Below are positions 9,685 to 18,224 of a stretch of DNA of 64,000 nucleotides, piece by piece; positions within the stretch are counted from its first letter, which is position 1, and the number at the start of each line of letters is the position of its first letter. Source of the DNA: Lachnospiraceae bacterium (GTDB lineage: Bacteria > Bacillota > Clostridia > Lachnospirales > Lachnospiraceae). The position numbers were made by a program, and so were the translations under genes. The stretch is taken from contig JAFQVJ010000044.1 in NCBI GenBank assembly GCA_017408025.1, positions 1 to 64,000 on the forward strand, in the 5' to 3' direction. The notes beneath the pieces were generated by a model. It was given only the letters and a program-made list of their open reading frames with translations. It ran no database searches and was not told where the DNA came from.

Positions 9685-10371
9685 TTATAACTTCTCAGAC
9701 TGCTCTGGTACCCTGCAAAGCACAATATTTAAATTGCCATTTCTGCATCTAAGTGAATCTATAAACTGCTTCTCGTTTATTCCTGATTTCATATTGATAG
9801 AATATGTAAGCTCGTACAATGTTCCAAGATTTGTTGTTCTTACTCTCTCAAGCTCACATCCGTCCGAATATTCCTTGAATAAGTCATCGAATGCACCCTC
9901 ATAATTAAGATTTTCCGGTATAGTTATCTTAAGTTGCTTTGGAATCACTCTTCTAACGCCAAATTCAAATCTGTTGAGAACAAAGTAAAGTAGTCCAACA
10001 ACGATTGTAACTACAACCGCCATTCCTACATAGCCCATACCTGTTGCAAGTCCTACTGCCATGGCAAAGAATACATTAGTAATATCTTTTGAATTACCTG
10101 GCACGCTTCTGAATCTTACAAGTGCAAATACTCCACCAAGTGAAATAGCTCTCGCAATATCTGAACCTACTATCATAATAACTACACTTACAATAACTGG
10201 CAAAATAGCTAAACTAAACGCAAAATTACCCGAATATTTCTTGTGTGGGTCACTGAATATATATATCAGGCTGATAATAAGACCCAGTACAATGCCTACA
10301 CCTATACAGATAAGCACTGATGTATTGGATATTGCTGCACCTGTTGTTGTCTCAAGAATGTTGGTAAACAT
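9685..10371 (-). CDS. DUF4956 family membrane protein
   Basis: 228 aa. About four hydrophobic segments in the first 140 residues (near 15-37, 48-70, 78-95 and 105-135), then a soluble C-terminal domain of about 90 residues. The RSVPGNSKDITNVFFAMAVGLATGMG block is shortened here to its key parts: RFRSVPG and NVFFAMAVGLATG are hallmarks of DUF4956. The family commonly sits beside VTC-type polyphosphate polymerase genes, as here, suggesting a role in polyphosphate or surface polymer handling; the activity is unknown. AAAGGAG precedes the ATG, which lies inside the 3' end of the upstream gene (70-bp overlap), implying translational coupling. Confidence 0.8.
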   Translation of the reverse strand: MFTNILETTTGAAISNTSVLICIGVGIVLGLIISLIYIFSDPHKKYSGNFAFSLAILPVIVSVVIMIVGSDIARAISLGGVFALVRFRSVPGNSKDITNVFFAMAVGLATGMGYVGMAVVVTIVVGLLYFVLNRFEFGVRRVIPKQLKITIPENLNYEGAFDDLFKEYSDGCELERVRTTNLGTLYELTYSINMKSGINEKQFIDSLRCRNGNLNIVLCRVPEQSEKL

Positions 10372-11107
10372 AATAAATCTTCTCCTTTTAATTGTTTTTC
10401 TCGTATTAAATGTTTTTTATACTCTGTTCCGTATTTTGAAAATGATGTTGCATACACCTTAGCATTAGATAAAATCTCTGTAAACCAAAGTGGCACTGCC
10501 ATAGAGCTTTTAACCTCCATTAGCCACACATCATTTCCTATGAGTAAGTCTCCATGATTGCCCATTTCCAATCTCACATCTGTTCTTCGTGATTTAATAT
10601 TTGTATCAAATGTAACTCTAAAATCAGAATCGTCTGTCGCAAAATAGGCACGACGATCGTATGTAAGATATACCTTAGGTTGTAGCTCGTACATTTTAAA
10701 AAATATTCTATCTCCGACAAAACCTGTGGATTCATATAATCTTGTATCTCTGGATATATCCCATCCATGGTTAAATCATATGCTTCACACAATTTAAGCT
10801 TTGTTCTTCGCTTATTTACCAGACCTTTATACTTTTTCTTTATTTCAAGAAAAACCTTGTCATCAAGCTCTGGTACTCCGTAGCTTCTAAGGCGCAGCTT
10901 TTCTTTATATACAGGCTTTTCTATAGACGCCCTTATAAGCGCATCATCAAGCGTATCGTAATATATGTTGGCAATATTATAAAACTCTCCATTTTTACTG
11001 TATTTATCAGGCACCATATGATCACTTATACTGTCGATGATATATCTGTATGTACTATCATCTATAAGATACTTTTTTTCATATCGACTGAATACCTCTA
11101 TTGCCAT
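10302..11107 (-). CDS. VTC-type polyphosphate polymerase-like protein, split by a -1 frameshift
   Basis: Two overlapping frames together give one VTC-domain protein of about 268 aa. The first (11107 down to about 10694) carries FSRYEKKYLID, NIYYDT, KLRLRSYG and FLEIKKKYKG, the basic tunnel strands of the polyphosphate polymerase fold. The second resumes at the expected place with PKVYLTYDRRAYF, LRVTFD-like and LMEVKSSMAVPLWF, SFSKYGTEYK. The frames join at T TTA AAA (plus-strand 10694-10700) in zero frame, a canonical -1 slippery heptamer; slippage gives a seamless product. One missing A in the A4 run would look identical. Family members polymerise or handle polyphosphate. It sits between a sensor kinase and DUF4956. 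Function of the full product is likely if the frame is restored. Confidence 0.75.
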
Positions 11108-11224
11108 CCTCGCACCTCCCTTTCGTTTTATTTAACATATATTTAACATAATACCCATGTATTGTGACAATTTTTTGAAGATGACAAATTATATTTATGA
11201 AAGTTTTCATATTTTTAGTTAGTT

Positions 11225-12721
11225 CTAATTCAGATTGGTCTTAAGTTCAAACCAGAATGTTGTGCCTACTCCTTCTTCGCTGTTCACACCAAACTGAGCA
11301 TTGTGGAGCTTAAGAATATTCTTTACAATAGACAGACCAAGTCCTGTTCCCATCATGGCACGCTTATGGCTCTTATCTACTTTATAATATCTCTCCCACA
11401 CGTTTTCCAATTCTTCTTTTGCTATTCCCTTCCCAGTATCTGACACTTCTATATGCACAATACTTCCTGTTATTCTCTGACGCACTGTCACACTCTTGTC
11501 ATCACCAGCATAATTAATTGCATTATTAACCAAATTGTAAATAACCTGATAGATTTTAAACTCATCAGCAGACACTACTACATGTCTATCATATTCAAAA
11601 TTGATTGTAAAGCCATTTTGTTCCAAAAACTTTGAATAACGCTCAAGCACTGAATCTATGCTCTCTGTCAGGTCATATTCCTTAAGCTCAAGCTCTGTCA
11701 CACCTGCCTGAAGCTTGGATATATCAAGTAAATCATTAACTAGGTTGGTTAATCTCTTAGCCTCATCTATAACAACCTGAACATTTTCAGGCGTGTTTTC
11801 CCCTGGTAAATCTCTCATAACCTCCGAATACGCTGTTATCATAGTCAATGGAGTTCTAAGGTCATGGGAAACATTTGCTATAAGCTCGCGCTGCAAGCTT
11901 TCCGCTTTAGCAAGCTCATGGGTTGCATGGTTCAATGTATCTGACAACTGTGCTATTTCTTTATAGCTATTTCCTTCAAAGGTTACGCCATAATCACCTC
12001 TGCCAAGTTCCTTTGCCGCATCATTTATCTTTATAATAGGCTTAGATATTTTTAATGAGATAATCATAGCAATTAGAAGCGCCAAAATTATCATTATAAT
12101 TGAAATATATATAAGCTGTATCCTAAGTGTATGAACAGTGGCATCCACAGGAGTAATAACTGAATTAATCATAACTGCTATAGATTGCCCGTCACTTCTC
12201 TCATATATATTCACCTTAAGAATGCTCTCTGCTGTAGTTACATCTGGCATATTGTGAAATCTGTCTGGCTTATAATAATCAAATATATTCTTATTGCCTT
12301 CCATTCCATCTTCATCAGGCTTGTACAGCTCTTCATCTTCCTTTTCTATCTTTTCTGTATAAGTTCCACCATTAGTCTGCGCCATATATATATAGTACTT
12401 TATCTTGTCGAAACGCTGCTTATGTATAGTACACTGCATGTTCTGCTCATAGCTGTAAAGTTCAATACCACTCATATTAGTCACAAGTATACATATGTCA
12501 TAGCTTGTAGCTATAAGTTCAACTGCCTCAGTTAAATCCTCTTCATCAATGACTGATTCTATATTTTCAAAAGCACTTTCTATCTCGCTTGTCTTTATAT
12601 TTTTATAGAATTCATCCAAATAGACTGTCTGAAATATCCATAAAAGAACCAATAAAACTGCGGTGAATCCCAAAAGATAGATAAATATTTTCCATTTTAT
12701 TCCTATTTTCTCATGCTTCAA
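11225..12721 (-). CDS. Two-component sensor histidine kinase, separated from its partner regulator
   Basis: 498 aa. Two membrane helices (about 13-35 and 193-217) flank an extracellular sensor domain, then a HAMP linker, the phospho-acceptor ANVSHDLRTPLT near residue 284, and an HATPase with NLVNNAINYA, DTGKGI and GTGLGLSIV. Translation appears to start at a TTG within the 9-bp repeat ATGCTTCAA (plus strand, 12713-12721). The same repeat covers the stop of the response regulator 6.7 kb upstream (19450-19458). If the intervening DNA is removed, the regulator stop and this start overlap, as in an ordinary regulator-kinase pair. The ribosome site now in front is weak. VTC and DUF4956 genes follow downstream. 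Confidence 0.9.
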   Translation of the reverse strand: MKHEKIGIKWKIFIYLLGFTAVLLVLLWIFQTVYLDEFYKNIKTSEIESAFENIESVIDEEDLTEAVELIATSYDICILVTNMSGIELYSYEQNMQCTIHKQRFDKIKYYIYMAQTNGGTYTEKIEKEDEELYKPDEDGMEGNKNIFDYYKPDRFHNMPDVTTAESILKVNIYERSDGQSIAVMINSVITPVDATVHTLRIQLIYISIIMIILALLIAMIISLKISKPIIKINDAAKELGRGDYGVTFEGNSYKEIAQLSDTLNHATHELAKAESLQRELIANVSHDLRTPLTMITAYSEVMRDLPGENTPENVQVVIDEAKRLTNLVNDLLDISKLQAGVTELELKEYDLTESIDSVLERYSKFLEQNGFTINFEYDRHVVVSADEFKIYQVIYNLVNNAINYAGDDKSVTVRQRITGSIVHIEVSDTGKGIAKEELENVWERYYKVDKSHKRAMMGTGLGLSIVKNILKLHNAQFGVNSEEGVGTTFWFELKTNLN

Positions 12722-12815
12722 TTTTGTTTCACTCTTTCCATTTCTTTCATATTCTCATTTTAATGCTACTCTCGTAATATAGGATTGTGGGAGTACGAAG
12801 CACGTAGCAATCCGT

Positions 12816-12839
12816 ATTAGGGTATTTTGATACCCTAAT
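12816..12839. repeat. Perfect inverted repeat near the island left end
   Basis: ATTAGGGTAT and ATACCCTAAT, ten-base arms with a 4-nt loop, about 100 bp inside the left boundary. No U-run follows on either strand, so a protein-binding or recombination site is more likely than a terminator. Confidence 0.5.
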
Positions 12840-12901
12840 CAATATATATAAGTTTTTTGATGATTTTGTGAAAATCAGTTAAAAAGCATATGATAAGAAA
12901 A

Positions 12902-12930
12902 GGACTCACACTGGAGTGGGGAGTCCTATT
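12902..12930 (-). terminator. Terminator of the three-gene island operon
   Basis: AGGACTC and GAGTCCT arms around a 13-nt loop; on the minus strand the hairpin begins at the stop of the 12926 gene and is followed by a short T-rich run. Confidence 0.6.
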
Positions 12931-13678
12931 TTATAATTGATATTTTCCTGTATTTTCTACTACTATCAATAGGTTCAAGCTTATCAACAATCTTATTAAA
13001 CATATTTACTAATTGTCTATGTATATCCCATATTTCATCTACTGTTAACTGTTTGATATCATCAGTATAACTACCTGCAGGTACACAAGGATATTGAGAA
13101 ATATAATCTATTGCTTTCTGTGTTAATTCGCGAGAAAGACATTTATTATCATTTAATGTATTACATACACAACTCTCCGTGTAATACTCCTGCGTACCAT
13201 TTGTTTTAGCACATTCTTTTACCCATTTCATTGTTACTAATTTACAATATTTCTCAAAATTTTTACAAAACTTAACATCAGAATCCGTCACTTCGTTACT
13301 CTGCAAGATTTCATCATATAAATCAAAGTCAAATGCTATATTTGCCTTGTTTTCGTCCGTAATCATCTCGTTCTTTCTTAGTAATTTCAATATATAAAAT
13401 TCAGCACAAACTATTGGTAGCACTATTATTCTATTATCATGTGCTATAGATTTTTTTCTTAAATCTCTATATATGTCTACAATAGATTTATTAGTAGGAT
13501 AGAAATCCAAAAACACTATTATAGTATCTTGAGTAGTTTCAAGTAGTTCTTTTGCTGTACTTTTTATCCCACCATTACCATTAGTATATATAAACTTATC
13601 CGCAATTTTACTTGGATATGCTTTTCTAAAGAACTCGCTGAGTATATCTTCCTTCATATCTTCAAATATATAAATCAT
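12926..13678 (-). CDS. Unknown protein, possible TOPRIM-like fold, third gene of island operon
   Basis: 250 aa, not recognised. The N-terminal half reads as alternating strands and helices: MIYIFED with acidic residues after the first strand, a glycine turn TNGNGG near 33-38, a strand ending in FLDFYPTNKS near 56-66, and a strand LPIVCAEFYILKLL near 87-100. Acidic residues placed after strands one and three plus a late Glu recall TOPRIM nuclease domains of OLD/DUF4435 type, but this is a weak reading. The C-terminal half is helical, with several cysteines (CVCNTLNDNKC). Its ATG overlaps the stop of the P-loop gene by 4 bp (ATGA), so the two are translated together. A defence or toxin role is possible; nothing proves it. 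Confidence 0.6.
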   Translation of the reverse strand: MIYIFEDMKEDILSEFFRKAYPSKIADKFIYTNGNGGIKSTAKELLETTQDTIIVFLDFYPTNKSIVDIYRDLRKKSIAHDNRIIVLPIVCAEFYILKLLRKNEMITDENKANIAFDFDLYDEILQSNEVTDSDVKFCKNFEKYCKLVTMKWVKECAKTNGTQEYYTESCVCNTLNDNKCLSRELTQKAIDYISQYPCVPAGSYTDDIKQLTVDEIWDIHRQLVNMFNKIVDKLEPIDSSRKYRKISIIK

Positions 13679-14067
13679 TGTGCCACCTCAATTCTATCTT
13701 GAGTCATTTCAATAGTACACCAATCATCATTATTTATATTTTTGACTTCTGATTTACAATCAATAAGCACAACCGCGTCCTTGCTACATTCTATAATAGT
13801 TTCTGCATAATCTCCATTATATAAATCATACCTGTCAAATAAAATCACTTTATAGTTTTTATCTTTTAAAAAATCTGTTATTGATATTCCTCTAAGTTTA
13901 TCATTATAAGTATACGCTATAACAGGTTCTCCATATGCTTGATAATCAGAAAGCAATTTTGCTAACCTTGTCTTTCCTGTAGCTGATTGATTATCAAAAA
14001 CATAAATCCCCGGCTCCAGCTCTATATTAATAGTTACATTATATTTATTTAAGCTATACATGCTCAA
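13675..14067 (-). CDS. Small P-loop NTPase-like protein, second gene of island operon
   Basis: 130 aa. After a beta-rich start (KYNVTINIELEPGIYVF) comes a Walker A-like loop, DNQSATGKTRL near residues 26-36, in which Asn replaces the usual first Gly/Ala. Two candidate Walker B strands follow: YKVILFDRYD and DAVVLIDC. At 130 residues it is little more than the nucleotide-binding core, with no ABC signature and no long insert. It overlaps the upstream gene by 14 bp and the downstream gene by 4 bp, so the three products are probably made in fixed ratio and may form a complex. ATP or GTP binding is likely; the role is unknown. Confidence 0.65.
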   Translation of the reverse strand: MSMYSLNKYNVTINIELEPGIYVFDNQSATGKTRLAKLLSDYQAYGEPVIAYTYNDKLRGISITDFLKDKNYKVILFDRYDLYNGDYAETIIECSKDAVVLIDCKSEVKNINNDDWCTIEMTQDRIEVAQ

Positions 14068-14530
14068 TCCCTCCCTTTCTCATATCTGGTTCAAAAGGTC
14101 TTTCATCTTCTATATAAACATTCAATCTGTTCATATCTGTAAATACATAGTCATCTAACTGTACATCTATTTTGTCATCGTCCCCATATTTTACAAATGT
14201 AACATCATTATAATCAACAAATACATTACCCTCTTTACATAGAGATACTATCACATCTCTGGCATTTAAACCACATTCAATAAGATTGTATATCTTTTTT
14301 GCGTTATTGATAACACACAATGCAGCTTTACACCCAGTACTAAGTTCTGATACATACAGCTTATATCCATATCTATCCAAAAAAGAATGTTCATCAATAA
14401 GCTTTCCTTTTTCAATAAGTTCTACTATTTTTTTTTCCTTTTCTGTACACTTTATCTTTAATGACGAAAATTCTTTTTCAATATCGTTTACCATATTATT
14501 TTGTTCTTCTAAATATAATTTCAAGCTCAT
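14054..14530 (-). CDS. DUF4869-like protein, first gene of island operon
   Basis: 158 aa. The first 45 residues are charged and helical, possibly coiled coil. The rest resembles DUF4869 proteins as I remember them: SELSTGCKAAL near 61-71, then NNAKKIYNLIECGLNARDVI, then beta strands. The LSTGCK element superficially recalls the LSxGE signature of ABC-type ATPases, which is notable because the next gene supplies a bare P-loop domain. Taken together the two could complement each other, but that is inference. A GGATGGTGTAAG stretch precedes the ATG. The strand upstream is intergenic and holds a 13-bp inverted repeat (14627-14661). Confidence 0.65.
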   Translation of the reverse strand: MSLKLYLEEQNNMVNDIEKEFSSLKIKCTEKEKKIVELIEKGKLIDEHSFLDRYGYKLYVSELSTGCKAALCVINNAKKIYNLIECGLNARDVIVSLCKEGNVFVDYNDVTFVKYGDDDKIDVQLDDYVFTDMNRLNVYIEDERPFEPDMRKGGIEHV

Positions 14531-14626
14531 TCTTACACCATCCTTCCATTATTAATTATATCATATTTTAATTGAAAACTCAAATTAGTGCTTGACAAAA
14601 TCAAAATTTTTCTTCTCTTAAACTTT

Positions 14627-14661
14627 CCAAAGGCAATCCGTCGGATTGGGATTGCCTTTGG
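14627..14661. terminator. Terminator-like hairpin after the frameshifted anchored-protein gene
   Basis: CCAAAGGCAATCC and GGATTGCCTTTGG, thirteen-base arms. The core GGCAAT recurs in the hairpins at 15378 and 16638 behind the two neighbouring surface-protein genes. The U-run is weak. Confidence 0.55.
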
Positions 14662-14692
14662 ATATTTTGTATGTTGAACTCATTGTCAAGTG

Positions 14693-15354
14693 TTAGTCTG
14701 CAATGTCTCCTTCAATTTCGCGGTCTGGATCATATCCACTACCGTCCCCTATATTATCTTCGTAATCGCTACTATCATCATAAGTATCATCTTGAGATGA
14801 TGTTGTATTCTGCTCTGTATTATCTTGCTGAGATGATGATTGCTGATTTTGTGAAGTTTGTACTTCATTATCTATTTTTTCTAACATCTTATTGATTACC
14901 CACTGTGGCACTTTGTCAGGGCTGTCTATTTCATAAACTTCTCCATAAACTGGGTCTTTAAATACATATCTTATTGCTCCGTTCTCATATGTTCTTGTAT
15001 ATGTACATAATTCACTGTTTGCAATAGCATCTGTGTAGCTACCAACTGCTGGTAATGTTAATGGGTCAACTTTTGTTTGTTCTTCTGTAGTTGTTTCTAT
15101 TTCTAATTGTTCTACTGTAGTTTCTGTTTCATTTTGATTTGTAGAGGTCTCCTGCTCTGTAGATGTTTCCTTTTTTCTGTTGGCTCTTTTTCTTTATCCT
15201 CTGTTGTAAACTCTTGCTGTTGCTTTGTTGATGTTGTTGTTGAATTTTCTACAGGCTTATCCTCTTTTCCTCCAAACACATATAAACCTATTATGAGTGC
15301 AAGTATTATAACAACTATTGCTGAAATTATTATTATTATCTTCTTTTTGTTCAT
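14693..15354 (-). pseudogene. Membrane-anchored Thr/Glu-rich protein, frameshifted
   Basis: Begins MNKKKIIIIISAIVV with one long membrane helix (about 4-27), then a Thr/Glu/Ser-rich linker. The frame breaks at the A6 run near 15165-15176; adding one A restores a continuous chain through EETSTEQETSTNQNE, a YENGAIRYVFKDPVYG segment and an acidic Asp/Ser/Gln tail to the stop at 14693, about 220 aa in total. The 5' design (basic cap, helix, TTxE linker) matches the next gene upstream, so they look like paralogues. An extracellular role is likely, with no domain recognised. The break may be a real mutation or an assembly error. Confidence 0.6.
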
Positions 15355-15377
15355 ATGCTATTTATCCTCTCATTAAT

Positions 15378-15403
15378 GCAATGGAGATAAACTTAACCAT
15401 TGC
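15378..15403. terminator. Hairpin after the 383-aa anchored-protein gene
   Basis: GCAATGG and CCATTGC arms around a 12-nt loop containing TAAAC; near-identical to the hairpin at 16638-16674. The U-run on the minus strand is poor, so termination may be weak. Confidence 0.5.
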
Positions 15404-15418
15404 CTTTATTTCAGACTT

Positions 15419-16570
15419 TTATTCTTCAATTGGTGTGTCAGTAATCACTACCCATCTATTAGTGTATGATGTGTATTCTCCTCCATTAAAACTAAATGCT
15501 TCTGTTTCTTTACCAATATAAAACCTATTTTCATATTCTGAAATAAATGCTATATATTCTTCAATAGTAAAATACTCTGTCACTTTTTCTTCTGCATCAT
15601 TATATTTTACATCTACTTTTATATAACCATTTCCACGAACTGTTACCGGAATACCTTCCGTTGTCATAAACTCCCAATTAGACAACCAATAATTTGTTTC
15701 TTCACATCCTGCTTTCTTTAAATATTTTTCAGTGTTTTCTTCATAAGTAACATAGTTGTAATTTTCATCATATAGACTATCAGCTCCACCCAAGCCCATA
15801 ACTCCCCATAAACCATTATAATTGCCTGGACAGCCTAGTATTGAACCAACGTATTCCACTGAACATTCACCTAAATCTTTATAAACAGTTACTATCTCTG
15901 ATGTAGTCGCACTTGTCATTTTATGTGCAGTAGTAACTTCATCACAACAATAGAATTTATTTAACTCTTTATTATAAAAATATGTTCTATTATCATAAGT
16001 AAATCTTTCTCCATAATTAGATTTTATCCAATCTAGTATGCTTTCTGGTGGTGTTGTTGCTGGTTCTGTATGTTTTTGTGTTGTGGTTTCCTTTTCTGTT
16101 TCTGCATAAGGGTCTCCTGTTTCTCCATTGATATAGTAATCTGGCTCATAGTCTAAATATGGTATTTCATCTGGTGGTACAACACCAATTGCTGTTGTTT
16201 CCATTCCGAAAAATTCTAAATATTCCCTATAGGTGAAGTAGTACTTTTCAGAGCCATCACTAAATTTCTTTGTGTAGAAATAAGGATTTGACCAAATAAT
16301 CTCATAATCCTTTGATGATTGCTTCTTTGTTGTTTCTACTTCACTTGTTGTTTCTTCCTCTGTTGTTTCTTTATCAGATAAACTCTCAGTTTCTGGCTCT
16401 GTAGTTGATGTTTCTTCTGTGCTTGCAGTAGTATTGTTTGATGTTGTCTTATCTGTGTTATTGTTGTTATCTCCACCTGTAAACACTACCAAACAGATAA
16501 TTGCTATTATCACAACTGCAAGTATTATAGCTGAAATCACTATGATTTTCTTCTTTTTATCCTTGTCCAT
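15419..16570 (-). CDS. Membrane-anchored extracellular protein of unknown function
   Basis: 383 aa from the ATG at 16570, chosen because CGGAGG lies nine bases upstream; a start nine codons earlier lacks such a site. A lysine cap and one membrane helix (about 8-31) are followed by a linker of some 60 residues rich in Thr, Ser and Glu, then a globular part with many Tyr and Trp. Two similar segments occur: FTYREYLEFFG near 115 and FTIEEYIAFIS near 340, suggesting an internal duplication. A second Thr-rich linker (EKETTTQKHTEPATTPP) lies in the middle. Four cysteines could form disulphides outside. Not recognised; it probably presents a domain at the cell surface. Confidence 0.7.
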   Translation of the reverse strand: MDKDKKKKIIVISAIILAVVIIAIICLVVFTGGDNNNNTDKTTSNNTTASTEETSTTEPETESLSDKETTEEETTSEVETTKKQSSKDYEIIWSNPYFYTKKFSDGSEKYYFTYREYLEFFGMETTAIGVVPPDEIPYLDYEPDYYINGETGDPYAETEKETTTQKHTEPATTPPESILDWIKSNYGERFTYDNRTYFYNKELNKFYCCDEVTTAHKMTSATTSEIVTVYKDLGECSVEYVGSILGCPGNYNGLWGVMGLGGADSLYDENYNYVTYEENTEKYLKKAGCEETNYWLSNWEFMTTEGIPVTVRGNGYIKVDVKYNDAEEKVTEYFTIEEYIAFISEYENRFYIGKETEAFSFNGGEYTSYTNRWVVITDTPIEE

Positions 16571-16637
16571 CTTTTCAAATCCTCCGTTGTAATTCAATCA
16601 CCAATAAAACTATATAAATTGTACTATTTTTTATATT

Positions 16638-16674
16638 AAAAGGCAATGGAGTTAAACCCAAAACCATTGCCTTT
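16638..16674 (-). terminator. Terminator of the YD-repeat lipoprotein gene
   Basis: AAAAGGCAATGG and CCATTGCCTTT arms around a 14-nt loop; on the minus strand followed by TTTT. Shares its core with the hairpins at 14627 and 15378. Confidence 0.75.
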
Positions 16675-16689
16675 GTTAATATTGCTTCT

Positions 16690-17703
16690 TTATTCTTCCG
16701 TGAATGTTATGTACTCATACTTCATGTATTTTCCTATTAAACTTTGATTGTCAGAATCTGTTGTTATTTTCTTAATAGCATTTCCATTTGTATCATATTG
16801 GTATTCATAGGTAGTGTGTCGGTCATAAGCATCTGAATATTTGCTACCCTCTGAAAACTGTTTTACATTCTCTTTTATAAGTTTTCCATCTGCATTATAT
16901 TCGTATTCATATGTATGTTCATATACATATTCATAGCCATAACCAAGTGCACTATTCACGGTAACCTCTTCCGACATTTTAATTAAATTTCCATTTGAAT
17001 CATACTCATATTCAACTGTTGCTATATGTTTTCCGCCATCTATTTTCTTAATCATCATAAGCATATTGTGGTTTGAGTCATAAGTATAGTTACTTAAATA
17101 AACTATCTGTTTAAGCGTATTTGCGTCAGTACCATATTCTGTTTTTAACTTTATTTCTCCATTAGCTTCATACTCTGTAATACTTGTTAAATATTCACAA
17201 TTACCTTTATAATATGTCTCCTTACACAAATTTCCATCTTCATCATATTCATACAAAGTTACTGTATTTATTTTTCCATCGTTATCTAAATCATACTCTT
17301 GCTTATATAATTTTCCAGTAGAATCATACTTATAACTATATAACTCCCTAATTTCTCCGTCTGAATATAATGATAGTTGTTTGATTATATTTCCAGCTTC
17401 ATCATATTCATACTGATATTGTACAAACTCACTACCATCTGCATCTCCATTAATCTCTTTTGAGAGCTTGTAAATTATCTTTTCTTGTTCTGTTGTTGGC
17501 TCTTCTGTTGTTTCTTCTGTTTGTGGCTCTTTTATTGTTGATTCTGTACTTGAATTATTTTCCTCTGTAGATATCTCTTCTTGTGGTACAGTTGCAGATT
17601 GTGCTACATTTGCTTTCTTATTATCCTCTTTTTCTCCACAAGCTGTTAACATACAAACCATTAAACCTGTACATAATATAACTGATAAGCCTTTTTTCTT
17701 CAT
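16690..17703 (-). CDS. Lipoprotein with YD/RHS-like repeats
   Basis: 337 aa from the ATG at 17703, which follows GGAGAG; an upstream in-frame start would add 14 basic residues before the signal. The start MKKKGLSVILCTG leads to a lipobox LTAC, so Cys near residue 22 should be lipidated. A Glu/Thr/Ser linker (to about residue 80) precedes a repeat domain in which units such as YEYDEAGNI, YKYDSTGKL, YEYDEDGNL, YEYDSNGNL, YEYNADGKL and YQYDTNGNA recur about every 20-40 residues, like the YD repeats of RHS proteins. Such repeats build beta-rich surface shells. No toxin-like C-terminus is present. It is divergent from the XRE gene, with 136 bp between them. Confidence 0.8.
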   Translation of the reverse strand: MKKKGLSVILCTGLMVCMLTACGEKEDNKKANVAQSATVPQEEISTEENNSSTESTIKEPQTEETTEEPTTEQEKIIYKLSKEINGDADGSEFVQYQYEYDEAGNIIKQLSLYSDGEIRELYSYKYDSTGKLYKQEYDLDNDGKINTVTLYEYDEDGNLCKETYYKGNCEYLTSITEYEANGEIKLKTEYGTDANTLKQIVYLSNYTYDSNHNMLMMIKKIDGGKHIATVEYEYDSNGNLIKMSEEVTVNSALGYGYEYVYEHTYEYEYNADGKLIKENVKQFSEGSKYSDAYDRHTTYEYQYDTNGNAIKKITTDSDNQSLIGKYMKYEYITFTEE

Positions 17704-17839
17704 AGCTCTTTCTCTCCTTTTCTTTGGTTTAACCAAATTATCCACCTTTTATTTTACTACTGTTCGTTGCGTTTTACAACCCATTGTAGCACATAATTTT
17801 ATATGATGATACCAAATACTTTTTAGGAGATATTGATTT

Positions 17840-18145
17840 ATGATATCAAAATTAGGTGAAAGATTATATTCAGCTCGTATGAATTGCAATCTAACAAGAA
17901 AACAAGCTGCTAAACTTCTTCGTGTCTCTGAAAGTTTAATTGGTCTATATGAAAATGGTAATCGTCAACCTTCACTAGATACTCTTATTAAATTAGCCAG
18001 TTTATATAAGGTTAGCACTGATTATCTTCTTGGCTGTGAACCTAATAAATATGCTACTGTAAATTTATCTGGATTATCAGATTCACAAATACAAGCTATA
18101 ACACTTACAGTTAATTGTTTCAGAGAACAGAACACTAAAAAATGA
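17840..18145 (+). CDS. XRE-family transcriptional regulator
   Basis: 101 aa, the only plus-strand gene of the island. A helix-turn-helix occupies residues 5-65 (LGERLYSARMNCNLTRKQAA, then VSESLIGLYENGNRQPSLDTL and YKVSTDYLLG), typical of Cro/CI-like repressors. A short C-terminal tail may dimerise. It faces the YD-repeat lipoprotein gene and so could control it, itself, or the element as a whole. TTAGGAG precedes the ATG. The stop codon lies inside the stem of the downstream terminator. Confidence 0.88.
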   Translation: MISKLGERLYSARMNCNLTRKQAAKLLRVSESLIGLYENGNRQPSLDTLIKLASLYKVSTDYLLGCEPNKYATVNLSGLSDSQIQAITLTVNCFREQNTKK

Positions 18146-18174
18146 GGACTATGTAATTCATAATCCTCATTTTT
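18138..18174. terminator. Bidirectional terminator between the XRE gene and the 18225 gene
   Basis: AAAAATGAGGA and TCCTCATTTTT arms with a 15-nt loop. T-runs are present on both strands, so it can end both converging transcripts. Confidence 0.85.
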
Positions 18175-18224
18175 ATATTGTTGTATTTAGTTAGCTCATT
18201 ACCTATACTTTTTCTAATATAGGA

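Noticed and set aside
13675-14067. ABC-transporter ATPase
   Set aside because: No signature motif and no Q-loop region; only 130 residues. Kept as a generic P-loop protein.
15160-15180. Programmed frameshift in the 14693-15354 gene
   Set aside because: The zero-frame heptamer is A AAA AGG, which does not allow good A-site re-pairing. Loss of one A is simpler.
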